Assembly (NCBI RefSeq): GCF_001513975.1 | Contig: NZ_KQ947992.1 | Location: 248,001-312,000 of the forward strand | DNA length: 64,000 bases | Source: Streptomyces curacoi | GTDB lineage: Bacteria > Actinomycetota > Actinomycetes > Streptomycetales > Streptomycetaceae | Direction of reading: 5' to 3' | Shown here: one piece after another, positions 1 to 7,578 of the stretch | Layout: each line of letters begins with the position of its first letter | How positions within the stretch are numbered: position 1 is the first letter of the stretch | Made by a program: the position numbers and the translations under genes | The notes under the pieces: model-generated | What the model was told of the DNA's origin: nothing | The model's database searches: none | What the model saw: the letters and a program-made list of their open reading frames with translations, nothing else

Positions 1-385
1 ACCCGGCGCCGAGTCCGAGCTCTTCGGCCCCCGTGCCGCGCCGGGACACGACCACGGTGATCCCCGCGTCGGCCGCCATCCCGCGCAGCCGCTGCGCCGG
101 GAAGTCCGGGTCGAGCAGCACATGTCCGGCCCCGGCCTTGAGCGTGCCGAGCAGCGCCACCACCATCTCGGCGGACCGCTCCAGATACACCCCCACCAGG
201 GCCCCCGGCCGCACGCCGTGCCGACGAAGCAGCCCGGCGAACCGGTCGGCGCGCGCGTCGAGTTCGCCGTAGCTCAGCCGCTCGTCGCCGTGCACCAGCG
301 CGGTCGCCGCCGGTGTCCGCCGAGCCTGTTCCTCGAAGAGTTCATGTACCCCGTGCAACGCCCCCGTTGCCCCCTTCTCAGGCAT
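1..385 (-). CDS. Non-ribosomal peptide synthetase, N-terminal adenylation domain (partial)
   Basis: The gene runs off the left edge, so only about 128 N-terminal residues are visible. The ATG at 385 overlaps the stop of the MbtH-like ORF, which indicates translational coupling. The protein opens directly with an adenylation domain: 'VHELFEEQARRTPAATALV' near residues 12-32, then 'LSYGELDARA' and 'GVYLERSAEMVVALLGTLKAG'. These are the A1/A2 core regions of NRPS A-domains, which activate amino acids as adenylates. No condensation domain precedes it, so this may be an initiation module or a stand-alone A-domain. A generic acyl-CoA ligase is less likely because of the MbtH-like neighbour. Confidence 0.85.
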   Translation of the reverse strand, partial: MPEKGATGALHGVHELFEEQARRTPAATALVHGDERLSYGELDARADRFAGLLRRHGVRPGALVGVYLERSAEMVVALLGTLKAGAGHVLLDPDFPAQRLRGMAADAGITVVVSRRGTGAEELGLGAG

Positions 386-485
386 CGGCACCCGTGCGGT
401 CGGGACGCAGGTCCGAGTGCTGACCCTGGGCGTTGACGAGGACGAGGGAGGTCCCGTTCTCGTCCTCGAACGGATCGGTGGTCAT
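378..485 (-). pseudogene. MbtH-like ORF, internally deleted (35 aa)
   Basis: It starts with ATG at 485, two bases after the MFS gene stop, and its TGA overlaps the NRPS start. The first 24 residues (MTTDPFEDENGTSLVLVNAQ, then GQHS) match the N-terminus of MbtH-family NRPS chaperones. The next residues, DLRP, match the family C-terminus ('WTDLRP'). The 30 or so residues between, including the conserved tryptophans and the 'LWP...VPAGW' segment that contacts A-domains, are absent and the frame is kept. Intact family members are about 60-75 residues. It is most likely non-functional, though still positioned to couple translation to the NRPS. Confidence 0.8.
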
Positions 486-487
486 GG

Positions 488-2032
488 TCAGCCCTCCACG
501 AGTTCTCTGGTCTCGGGGTTGTCGGGGTGCGCCGGGTCCTCGGGATCGCCGGGGCGCCCGGAGCCGTCGGTGGTCACGGCCTTCCCGGCCGCCGCGCCGC
601 CCCCGTCACCCGTAGCGTCCCCGTCACCCGTACCGCCCCCGTCACCGGTACCGCCCCCGCCCGGCTCGGCATCGGCGTCGGGCAGCAGCGTGTCGATCTC
701 ACGTACCGTGCGCCGGGTCATGCTCAGCACCGCGACGGTGATGCCGCACAGGCCGGCGATCAGCAGCATGGCGGCCATCCCGCTGCCCGGCCCGTCGCCG
801 ACGAGCGGCCCCAGCACCACGAACACGCCCGTGCCGGCCTCGGCCCGCGGTTCGAAGACATGGTCGGCCAGCGGCCCGGAGACCGCGGTCGCCAGCGGGA
901 CGGAGAGCTGCGACAGGAACATCACGGCGCCGAAGACCCGGCCGTGCCACTCCTGGGGCACCTTGGTCTGCACGATCGCCTGCATCACGCCGTTGATCAT
1001 CGGCATGAGCGCCGCGCCCACCAGGATGGCCGCGCACCAGCCGACCACCCCGCCCGCCAGCGCCATGGCCACCTGCGCGGACAGGCACATACCGATGATC
1101 CCGAGCAGCATGCCCCGGGCCCGGTTGCGCGGCCCGCTCCAGGCGGCCATCAGCAGCCCGCCCGCGATCCCCCCGACACCGATCGCGGTGTTGACGCTCG
1201 CCAGCGCCGACGTCTCACCGCCGGACCGGGCCAGCACCATGGGCTGTACGGCGGCGAAGCCGAAGACCATGACCAGGTTGACCACACAGAAGGCCAGCAT
1301 CAGATCGCGCAGGCTCGGATACCGGAAGAGAAAGCGCAGCCCCTCGACGGCCTCGGCGACGAGCTTCCCCCGCGCCCGGCCGCCCGGCTCCTTCCCGGGA
1401 CCGGTGTCCCCCCGCAGCCGTACGACCCGGATGGCGGCCAGCGCGAGGGCGAAGCTCACCAGGTCGGCGACGAGGATGAAACCGAGCCCGGAGAACGCCA
1501 CCAGGAGGCCGCCCAGCGCCGGACCGCCGACGTCCGCCGTGCTCTTGGCGCTGGCCAGCAGACTGTTGGCCCGCTGGAGTTGGCCCTTGTCCACCAGCAT
1601 CGGCACGGCGGCGCCCAGCGCCGGGAACTGGAAGGCGGCGGCCGAGCCGAGCAGCACGACGGCCGCGTAGACCTCCCAGGTGTGCAGCCCGCCGGTGAAG
1701 TGCAGGACGCTCAGCAGCGCCACGACCAGCAGTCCGCCGCCGTCCGCGAGCTGCAGCGCCGTACGCCGGGCGAGCCGGTCGACGAGGGCGCCGGCGAGCG
1801 GGCTGAGCAGCACCTGCGGCAGGAGCGCGCACAGCGACAGGGTGGTCAACGCCGTGGCCCGGCCGGTGGCCGACCAGGTCTCGAAGACGAACGCGAACCG
1901 CAGGACGGAATTGCCGACCAGGGATATCGCCTGTCCGCTCCAGACGAGCATGAAGGGGCCCATACCGGCGAACCGGCCCGGCTTCCCCCCGTCCCGCGCG
2001 GTGTCGTCGAGCGAGCGCGCCGAATCGGCCAC
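488..2032 (-). CDS. MFS transporter, EntS/DHA3-like, of the NRPS operon
   Basis: A 514-residue membrane protein with about twelve hydrophobic segments between residues 25 and 450. 'LVWSGQAISLVGNSVLRFAF' opens the first segment, and 'GALVDRLARR' between TM2 and TM3 is an MFS motif A. The family includes exporters of siderophores and peptides such as EntS. The last 70 residues are a soluble Gly/Asp/Pro-rich tail, which is unusual for the family. The start is GTG at 2032 behind a GGGGGTA ribosome site. It is followed after 2 bp by the MbtH-like ORF and the NRPS, so it probably exports the NRPS product. Confidence 0.87.
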   Translation of the reverse strand: MADSARSLDDTARDGGKPGRFAGMGPFMLVWSGQAISLVGNSVLRFAFVFETWSATGRATALTTLSLCALLPQVLLSPLAGALVDRLARRTALQLADGGGLLVVALLSVLHFTGGLHTWEVYAAVVLLGSAAAFQFPALGAAVPMLVDKGQLQRANSLLASAKSTADVGGPALGGLLVAFSGLGFILVADLVSFALALAAIRVVRLRGDTGPGKEPGGRARGKLVAEAVEGLRFLFRYPSLRDLMLAFCVVNLVMVFGFAAVQPMVLARSGGETSALASVNTAIGVGGIAGGLLMAAWSGPRNRARGMLLGIIGMCLSAQVAMALAGGVVGWCAAILVGAALMPMINGVMQAIVQTKVPQEWHGRVFGAVMFLSQLSVPLATAVSGPLADHVFEPRAEAGTGVFVVLGPLVGDGPGSGMAAMLLIAGLCGITVAVLSMTRRTVREIDTLLPDADAEPGGGGTGDGGGTGDGDATGDGGGAAAGKAVTTDGSGRPGDPEDPAHPDNPETRELVEG

Positions 2033-2414
2033 GTGCGTACCCCCGTCGAATGTGGCTTCCGGTCAAGAACCTTAGTTCGAAGCGGCGTCGCGCACAGCCC
2101 GATCATGAAAGGCGGCCGAGAAGCCCTCACGGATGCCGAGCCACGACGGTGCGGCCCGCTGGCTGACGGGCCCCGAACGGCAGCGCCTCGTAGGCACCTA
2201 CGAACAATTGACGACACAACGACATCCGGGACGGGTGAGGGCCTCTCCGGACACTTCCGCCGCTTCTCCGCCAACGGCGGCCGTCCGCGTCCTCCCCGGC
2301 AAGGGTGGTCGTCCCTTGGTGGTTGACCGACGGACTGGCCCGGCAACTTCCGTCTCCCTAGGATGGGTTGTCGGCGAGGTGATCTCCTCGGCCGGCCTGC
2401 CCCTGGGGGATGCG
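2033..2414. other. Divergent intergenic region, MFS / methyltransferase
   Basis: 382 bp between two divergent genes, expected to carry both promoters. No convincing ORF or strong hairpin was seen. The short AT-richer patch near 2211-2222 (AACAATTGACGA) is the only promoter-like sequence that stands out. Confidence 0.4.
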
Positions 2415-3233
2415 ATGGAGCCTGGAAAGCAGCTGTCCACGTCGATCGATGCCACGGTTCCGACCGCCGCGCGCATGTACGACTACTACCTCGGGGGCAA
2501 GGACAACTACGCCTCCGACCGAGCCGCCTGCGAACAGCTGGACAAGGTCGTCCCCAGCACCCGCGCCCTCGCGCTGAACAACCGGCGCTTCCTGCAGCGG
2601 GTCGTCCGGACGCTGGCCGAGGACTACGGCATCCGGCAGTTCCTCGACCACGGCTCCGGCTTGCCCACCCAGAACAACGTCCACCAGGTCGCGCAGGCCG
2701 TCGACCCCTCCTCGCGCGTGGTGTACGTCGACAACGACCCGATGGTCCTGGTCCACGGCCGCGCCCTGCTGGAGCAGAACGAGAACACCGCCGTCATCCA
2801 CGCCGACATGCGCGACACCGACGGCATCTTCTCCCACGCCGACACCGAGCGCCTGATCGACTTCTCGCAGCCGGTGGCCGTGCTGTTCAACTCGGTGTTC
2901 CACTGCATCCCCGACAGCGAGACCGACGGCCCCCTCACCGTGTCCCGCCGCGTGGCCGAACGGCTCGTCCCCGGCAGCTTCATGGTCATGTGCCAGCTGG
3001 TCAGCGAGGACGCCGAGGTCCGCGAGTTCGTCACCAACTTCATGGACCAGGTGACCCAGGGGCACTGGGGCCGGGTGCGTGAGGAGAAGGACGTCGCCGA
3101 GTGGTTCGAGGGGCTGGACATCCTGGAGCCGGGGCTGGTGGAGGTGTCCACCTGGCGTCCCGACAGCGAGGTGGCGCCCCGCCAGCTCACCCAGGAGTGG
3201 ATCGAGTTCGGCGGCGTGGGCCGGCTCCGGTAG
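2415..3233 (+). CDS. SAM-dependent methyltransferase (Methyltransf_19 / DUF574 family)
   Basis: A 272-residue protein starting at ATG 2415 (MEPGKQLSTSIDATVPTAAR). An in-frame upstream extension has no family features. The signature 'ARMYDYYLGGKDNYASDR' near residues 20-38 is diagnostic of the PF04672 family, which is greatly expanded in Streptomyces. 'FLDHGSGLPTQNNVH' is the expected SAM-binding loop and 'VVYVDNDPMVLVH' the acidic strand after it. Substrates of the family are mostly unknown. It stands alone, without an operon partner. Confidence 0.88.
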   Translation: MEPGKQLSTSIDATVPTAARMYDYYLGGKDNYASDRAACEQLDKVVPSTRALALNNRRFLQRVVRTLAEDYGIRQFLDHGSGLPTQNNVHQVAQAVDPSSRVVYVDNDPMVLVHGRALLEQNENTAVIHADMRDTDGIFSHADTERLIDFSQPVAVLFNSVFHCIPDSETDGPLTVSRRVAERLVPGSFMVMCQLVSEDAEVREFVTNFMDQVTQGHWGRVREEKDVAEWFEGLDILEPGLVEVSTWRPDSEVAPRQLTQEWIEFGGVGRLR

Positions 3234-3284
3234 GAGAGTGCCGAAGCCGAGGGACGGGGGAGTACCGCTCCGACAGGCGAGGCG

Positions 3285-4205
3285 CTAGGGCGCGGCGGAG
3301 TACCGCGCCTTCGTCTCGCGCAGTCGCTGCAGGGACTCGCGCGGGTTGAGAGCCTCGTCGCCCAGCCGGTCCAGAGCGATCCGGTACTCCTCCGTCTCGT
3401 CCTGGTCCTCCAGGAAGGCGGCGCTCCTGAGGTGCTCCAGATAGACCACGTCGGGCAGGTCGACGCCGCCGAAGCGCAGATAGGTGACGGGGATCGCGGG
3501 CGCGGAGGCGTTGGTCACGTCCAGGGGCACGATCTGCACCGTCACATGGGGGAGCCGGGCCATCTCCTCCAGGTGTTCGAGCTGCTCGCGCATCACCTCG
3601 CGGCTGCCCAGCACCCGCAGCAGCACCGACTCGTCGACGATCGCCCACAGCCGGGGCGCGTCCGGGCGGTGCAGCAGCTCCCGTCGGCGCATCCGCAGTT
3701 CCACCCGCCGCCGCACCTCGCGGTCCGGCGCCGAGGGCAGCCCGCGCTCCACCACGGCCCGGGTGTAGTCCTCGGTCTGCAACAGGCCGGGCACGTACTG
3801 GAGTTCAAAGGTACGGATGGCCGTCGCGGCCTCCTGCAGTCCGACCAGCCGGTCGAACCACTCCGGCATCAGCCTCTTGTCATAGCGCTGCCACCACCCC
3901 GGCTCACCGGCGCGCCGCAGCAACTGCAGCAGCACCGAGGCCGCGTAGTCGTCGGCGCGGTACAACTCCAGCAGAGCGCGGACGTCGGCCTCGGTGGGCG
4001 GCCGGCGGCCCTTGCCCGCCTCGATGCGCGACAGCTTCGCCGGGCTGAACCCCACGGCACGCGCCGCCTGGTCCTGGGAGAGGCCGCAGTCCTCACGGAT
4101 GCCCGCCAACTGGACGCCGACCACCATTTTCAGCAAGGTCGGCGCGGGCTCGGTCCGGTGCAGATACGGTTCGAGGCGGGAGATGCGAGGTGACTCCGCG
4201 GACAT
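3285..4205 (-). CDS. XRE-family HTH regulator with DUF5753 domain (WhiJ-like)
   Basis: 306 residues. A Cro/C1-type helix-turn-helix lies near residues 28-75 ('GLSQDQAARAVGFSPAKLSR'). The rest, about residues 100-285, matches the DUF5753 ligand- or partner-binding domain ('WFDRLVGLQEAATAIRTFEL', 'YVPGLLQTEDYTRAVV', 'LPHVTVQIVPL'). Regulators of this type (the WhiJ/BldB-associated group) act in development and antibiotic production and are usually encoded beside a DUF397 protein and a GHKL ATPase, as here. The DUF397 gene lies 134 bp upstream on the same strand. Confidence 0.9.
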   Translation of the reverse strand: MSAESPRISRLEPYLHRTEPAPTLLKMVVGVQLAGIREDCGLSQDQAARAVGFSPAKLSRIEAGKGRRPPTEADVRALLELYRADDYAASVLLQLLRRAGEPGWWQRYDKRLMPEWFDRLVGLQEAATAIRTFELQYVPGLLQTEDYTRAVVERGLPSAPDREVRRRVELRMRRRELLHRPDAPRLWAIVDESVLLRVLGSREVMREQLEHLEEMARLPHVTVQIVPLDVTNASAPAIPVTYLRFGGVDLPDVVYLEHLRSAAFLEDQDETEEYRIALDRLGDEALNPRESLQRLRETKARYSAAP

Positions 4206-4339
4206 CCTGACTCCCCGTAGACCGGCATACGACAGACCGCATTATCGCATCCCGCCGCCTCGTGCCGCCGGAACCGATGGAAGTGGGTGCCCAACTTCCG
4301 GTTCCCGCAGGGCGTTGACCTCAGGCCAGGGGCCCCGGG

Positions 4340-4588
4340 TCACACCAAATGGTCGAACTCACCCTCCTTCGCGCCCGCCAGGAAGGCCGCGATCTCGGCC
4401 GGTGTGTAGACGAGGGCCGGCCCCTCGGGATCGCGGGAGTTGCGCATCGCGACGCTGCCGTCGCCCAGGCTGGCCACCTCCACGCAGTTGCCCTCGGCGT
4501 TGCTGTGCCGGCTCTTGATCCAGCGGACGCCCAACGAGCTTGCCCGTACGCCGTTCCGTGCTGTTGGCACTGCACTCTCCTTGCTCAC
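4340..4588 (-). CDS. DUF397 small protein
   Basis: An 82-residue protein. 'VRWIKSRHSNAEGNCVEVA' followed by 'VAMRNSRDPEGPALVYTPAE' is the classic DUF397 pattern (W-x-K-S-x-x-S-x-x-x-x-x-C-V-E-V). I chose the GTG at 4588 because longer versions add a low-complexity Arg/Ala stretch. Family members partner with DUF5753 XRE regulators, possibly as antitoxin-like or regulatory partners. The pairing with the XRE gene supports the call. Confidence 0.9.
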   Translation of the reverse strand: MSKESAVPTARNGVRASSLGVRWIKSRHSNAEGNCVEVASLGDGSVAMRNSRDPEGPALVYTPAEIAAFLAGAKEGEFDHLV

Positions 4589-4768
4589 GTTCCGCCACGC
4601 GCACGCCCCGCCGCCCCACGGGGCTCGGACCGCACCACGTGCTCTGCGTCGACACCACTCGCGCAATTTCCCGTGAAATTGCACGGAGGCGCCGTCGGCG
4701 TGGATAATAGCCCTTGGCGTCAACTGCAGCGCAGACGCCGGATCCTGACCATGAATCAGGGAGGCGTT

Positions 4769-5314
4769 GTGTCCTTACCTGCGTACGAAGGGCTACGACT
4801 GCCCGGCAGCGCTGCGCCACTCGCGCACTGGGCCGCACCGGCGGAAGCGCGCCCCGACACTCCTGGGCGGCGCCATGTCACCAGACCCGAGGCCCCGCGC
4901 ACGTCGCCCCGTTCCGCCGCCCTGCGCCTCGTCGGTGAGCAAGGCTGCGGCCAGGCCCGTGACTTCGTCCGCCGCACCCTTGACGGCTGGGCGCTGGGCC
5001 ACTGCAGCGCCGACGCCCTGATGGTGGTCACCGAACTGGCCGCCAACGCCGTACTGCACGCCGTACCGCAGTCCCCGGCCGACGGCGAGGCCGACGTATG
5101 GCTGAAGCTCAGCCTGCGGCCCGCCCACCTGGTCTGCGCCGTCGCCGACCCGAGCTCCAGCCCGCCCGTGTACCCGCAGGCCGGCGACCCCTTCGACGAG
5201 CACGGCCGCGGACTGCGCATCATCGAGGCCCTGTCCGAGCACTGGGGCTGGACCCGGCGCCCGCCCGCGGGCAAGACCGTGTGGGCCATGCTGCCGACGG
5301 GCCGGCAGGCCTGA
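4769..5314 (+). CDS. GHKL ATP-binding protein, anti-sigma-factor-like (HATPase_c_2)
   Basis: A 181-residue protein. The N-box 'VVTELAANAVLHAV' lies near residues 85-98, the G1-box aspartate is in 'CAVADPSS', and the G2-box is 'DEHGRGLRIIEALS', as in RsbW-type serine kinases. The GTG at 4769 is preferred because GGGAGG lies 5 bp upstream; an in-frame ATG at 4751 is an alternative. It is divergent from the XRE/DUF397 pair. Streptomyces carries dozens of such proteins, often next to XRE/DUF397 genes, and they are thought to act in partner-switching regulation. Confidence 0.85.
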   Translation: MSLPAYEGLRLPGSAAPLAHWAAPAEARPDTPGRRHVTRPEAPRTSPRSAALRLVGEQGCGQARDFVRRTLDGWALGHCSADALMVVTELAANAVLHAVPQSPADGEADVWLKLSLRPAHLVCAVADPSSSPPVYPQAGDPFDEHGRGLRIIEALSEHWGWTRRPPAGKTVWAMLPTGRQA

Positions 5315-5490
5315 TCCACCGGCGGCCCTTTGCTCCCGACACGCACGGGACATTTTCATGATGGGCGCACCGGAGTCACGGTTTCTCCTCAACTACGTTC
5401 CTTCTGCTGTGTTGTATTTGTGGCTCGGGCATGGGACCCCTGTCCGACTCACCGAGCCCGACGGCTCCGACCAGCGAAAGGATCGGCATT

Positions 5491-5682
5491 GTGACGCGCA
5501 GTCCGGCCGAAAACGTTCACCTGCCGATCTACGAGGACCTGGTGCGGGAACGCGGAGACGTCGTGGCGGAGGCCCAGATGGCGGCCGCGCACACCCAGGA
5601 CCAGGCGGCGGATCTACTCGGCGGCGAAGCGGACACCTGGGACGGGCCGACGGGGCACCAGCCCCAGGCCGACTTCGGATAG
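5491..5682 (+). CDS. Small conserved-type Streptomyces protein, unknown function
   Basis: 63 residues from GTG 5491, with AAAGGA about 8 bp upstream. It contains 'NVHLPIYEDLVRERGDVVAEAQ' and an acidic C-terminal half. I recognise no functional domain. Small proteins of this style often sit downstream of the XRE/DUF397/ATPase locus in Streptomyces, and the position here fits that. A longer in-frame start at 5431 lacks a good ribosome site. Confidence 0.55.
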   Translation: MTRSPAENVHLPIYEDLVRERGDVVAEAQMAAAHTQDQAADLLGGEADTWDGPTGHQPQADFG

Positions 5683-5700
5683 GCGGCCGTCCCCGGGCGG

Positions 5701-5797
5701 TCAGGCCGCGCCACCCGCGCCGGCGACCAGGTCCAGCGCGATGTCGGTGATCATGTCCTCCTGGCCGCCGACCATGCCCCGCCGGCTCAGCGGGAAG
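5701..5797 (-). pseudogene. Remnant: C-terminus of a 4-hydroxy-2-oxovalerate aldolase (HsaF/DmpG type)
   Basis: The reverse strand reads 'LSRRGMVGGQEDMITDIALD' plus a short Ala/Gly tail and a stop at 5701. 'VGGQEDMI' followed by 'D-ALDL' is the characteristic end of aldolases that split 4-hydroxy-2-oxoacids in meta-cleavage pathways. Nothing upstream continues the family, so only about 30 of roughly 340 residues survive. It abuts a fragment of an extradiol dioxygenase, an enzyme of the same pathway, on the opposite strand. Confidence 0.7.
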
Positions 5798-6603
5798 AGG
5801 CCGGCCCCAAGGGCATCACGCAGGAGATCTGCACCACCCTCCTCACCTCCTCCGAGCCCCTGCGGATGCTCGTTTCCGGCTGGGTGACCGGTGACGCGGG
5901 CATGGGCCATGTCGCCCTCACCTCGACCAGGCCCACGCTGGTGCGCGGCTACTACGACACGGTCTTCGACGCCCGCGACGCCCGCCTCACGGACTGCATC
6001 GACGAGACCATCAGCGGCGTCAAGCTCAGGATCCGCTTCCTGCGCGTCAACGAACGCCGCCACTCCATCGCCGTCGCCGCCGTCCGGGGCCTGCCGGTCG
6101 ACCCGGTCCGCACCCGGGTCCAGCACCTCAACATCCAGGCCGCGAGCCTCGACGACCTGGCCCGCAGCCATGAGCGCGTGCACGAACTCGGCTTCGACAT
6201 GGCCCTCACCGTCGGGCAGCACACCAACGACAAGGAGCTCTCCTCCTACGCCCGCACCCCCTCGGGCTTCGAGCGGGAGGTCGGCTGGAACCCCGTCGTC
6301 GTCGACGAGAGCACCTGGGAGCCCGGCACCCACCAGGGCATCAGCGTCTGGGGCCACCGGCCGGTCGGCCGGACGATCACGACAGGCTCGACCAGTTCCG
6401 GCTCGGTGCCCGTTCCCTGGCCCGCCCGGAGGCCACCGTTCCCGCTCTCAGCGGCGCCGGCATCCCCGACGACCGAGCACCGGCGCACCACGACGGGGGC
6501 CGGTCCGGCGGTCGTATCCGGCTCCGGACCCTGCGGTGATCCCGCATGTCAGAATGGGCACGCCGAGCGCTCCGCCCCCCAGTTCGCCGCCGTGACCCCT
6601 TGA
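5798..6603 (+). pseudogene. Remnant: C-terminal domain of an extradiol ring-cleavage dioxygenase (BphC/HsaC type)
   Basis: From about 5800 to 6369 the frame encodes the catalytic C-terminal VOC domain of a type I extradiol dioxygenase: 'GWVTGDAGMGHVAL', 'RIRFLRVNERRHSIAVAAV', 'QHLNIQAASLDDLARSHERV', 'GQHTNDKELSSYARTPSGFE', 'ISVWGHRP'. All three iron ligands appear to be present (His in GHVAL, His in QHLNI, Glu in FEREVGW). The N-terminal half of a normal ~300-residue enzyme is missing. The frame runs past the natural end for about 75 unrelated residues to 6603. The first in-frame ATG is 5866. Confidence 0.75.
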
Positions 6604-6612
6604 GGTAGCTCC

Positions 6613-7260
6613 GTGACCAAGCCCGTCGCCCGCGAGCCGCAGCGACGCAACGCGCGCTCCAACCGGGCGCGCATCCTGGCCACGGCACGCCGTGAACTCG
6701 GGCGGAACCCCGACATCACCCTGGAAGAGCTGGCGCGGGCCTCCGGTGTCGTACGACGCACCCTCTTCGGCCACTTCCCCGGACGGGCGGCGCTGTTGGA
6801 GGCGCTGGCCGAGGAAGCCGCCGAAAGCCTCCGGGGCGCGACGGCGGCCGCGGTGCAGCCGTCGGAACCGGCCGAACGGGCCCTCGCGCACTTCGTGCTG
6901 TCGATCTGGCCGGTCGGCGACCGCTACCGCATGCTCCTCGCCCTGGCCCGGCACGACCTGGGCGCGGAACGCGTGGGCGAGATCCTCAGGCCCGCCCGCG
7001 ACGAGGCCACGGCCATCCTGGAGCGCGGCCAGCGGGCCGGCGTCTTCCACACCCACCTGCCGCCCGCGGTGCTCAGCGCCGGCCTCGAAGCGATGACGAT
7101 CGCCCTGCTGGAGGAGGTCAACACCGGGGCGCTGGAGGACGACGGGACCCGAGTGGCCGTCGCCACGCTCATCGCGGCCGGTGTTCCGGAGAAGCAGGCG
7201 TGTGCCGTGGTCGACGCCGTCGCCGCCACGATCACCGCGCAGACCACGCCCGAGGGCTGA
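6613..7260 (+). CDS. TetR-family transcriptional regulator
   Basis: 215 residues from GTG 6613, with TGAGGT 6 bp upstream. The N-terminal HTH is 'ILATARRELGRNPDITLEEL' then 'ARASGVVRRTLFGHFPGRAA', residues ~20-60. The remaining helical domain ('VGDRYRMLLALARHDLGAE') would bind an effector. It lies 318 bp upstream of, and in the same direction as, a 14-TM MFS exporter, so it is the likely repressor of that pump. AT-rich repeated sequences in the gap are candidate operators. Confidence 0.88.
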   Translation: MTKPVAREPQRRNARSNRARILATARRELGRNPDITLEELARASGVVRRTLFGHFPGRAALLEALAEEAAESLRGATAAAVQPSEPAERALAHFVLSIWPVGDRYRMLLALARHDLGAERVGEILRPARDEATAILERGQRAGVFHTHLPPAVLSAGLEAMTIALLEEVNTGALEDDGTRVAVATLIAAGVPEKQACAVVDAVAATITAQTTPEG

Positions 7261-7502
7261 GCCCTCCCACGTCACGGCCCTGGACAGGGCCCCCGGCGCG
7301 TGACGCCGGACATCCCGGCATGTTTCCCGCCCGCTCCCGACGGAACCCGTCGGCACCGGGAGTGAGCGACCAGCCACGGCACCGGCGCGTCCCCGGGCCA
7401 CGAGAAGCGCACTGAACCTCGGCGGACCGGATGCCCCGACCTTCTCGGACCCGGCTACCCGCCCCTCGCCCGAACGCCCTCCAGCACTATTTGCACGCCA
7501 CT

Positions 7503-7541
7503 GAGCAATAAACTAGCCTGCACATCGATGGGCAATTAACT
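7503..7541. promoter_or_regulatory. Direct repeat, candidate operator upstream of MFS pump
   Basis: GAGCAATAAACT (7503-7514) recurs as GGGCAATTAACT (7530-7541), 27 bp apart, centre to centre. It lies in a strikingly AT-rich patch of a GC-rich genome, 38-76 bp upstream of the MFS start. TTTGCACG at 7490-7497 forms an imperfect inverted partner of the first copy. The position and spacing suit a TetR-type operator overlapping the promoter. The rest of the 7261-7578 gap shows no gene. Confidence 0.5.
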
Positions 7542-7578
7542 CACTCGCGCTTCCTCCCGCTTCCCACTTGGAGCCCCG

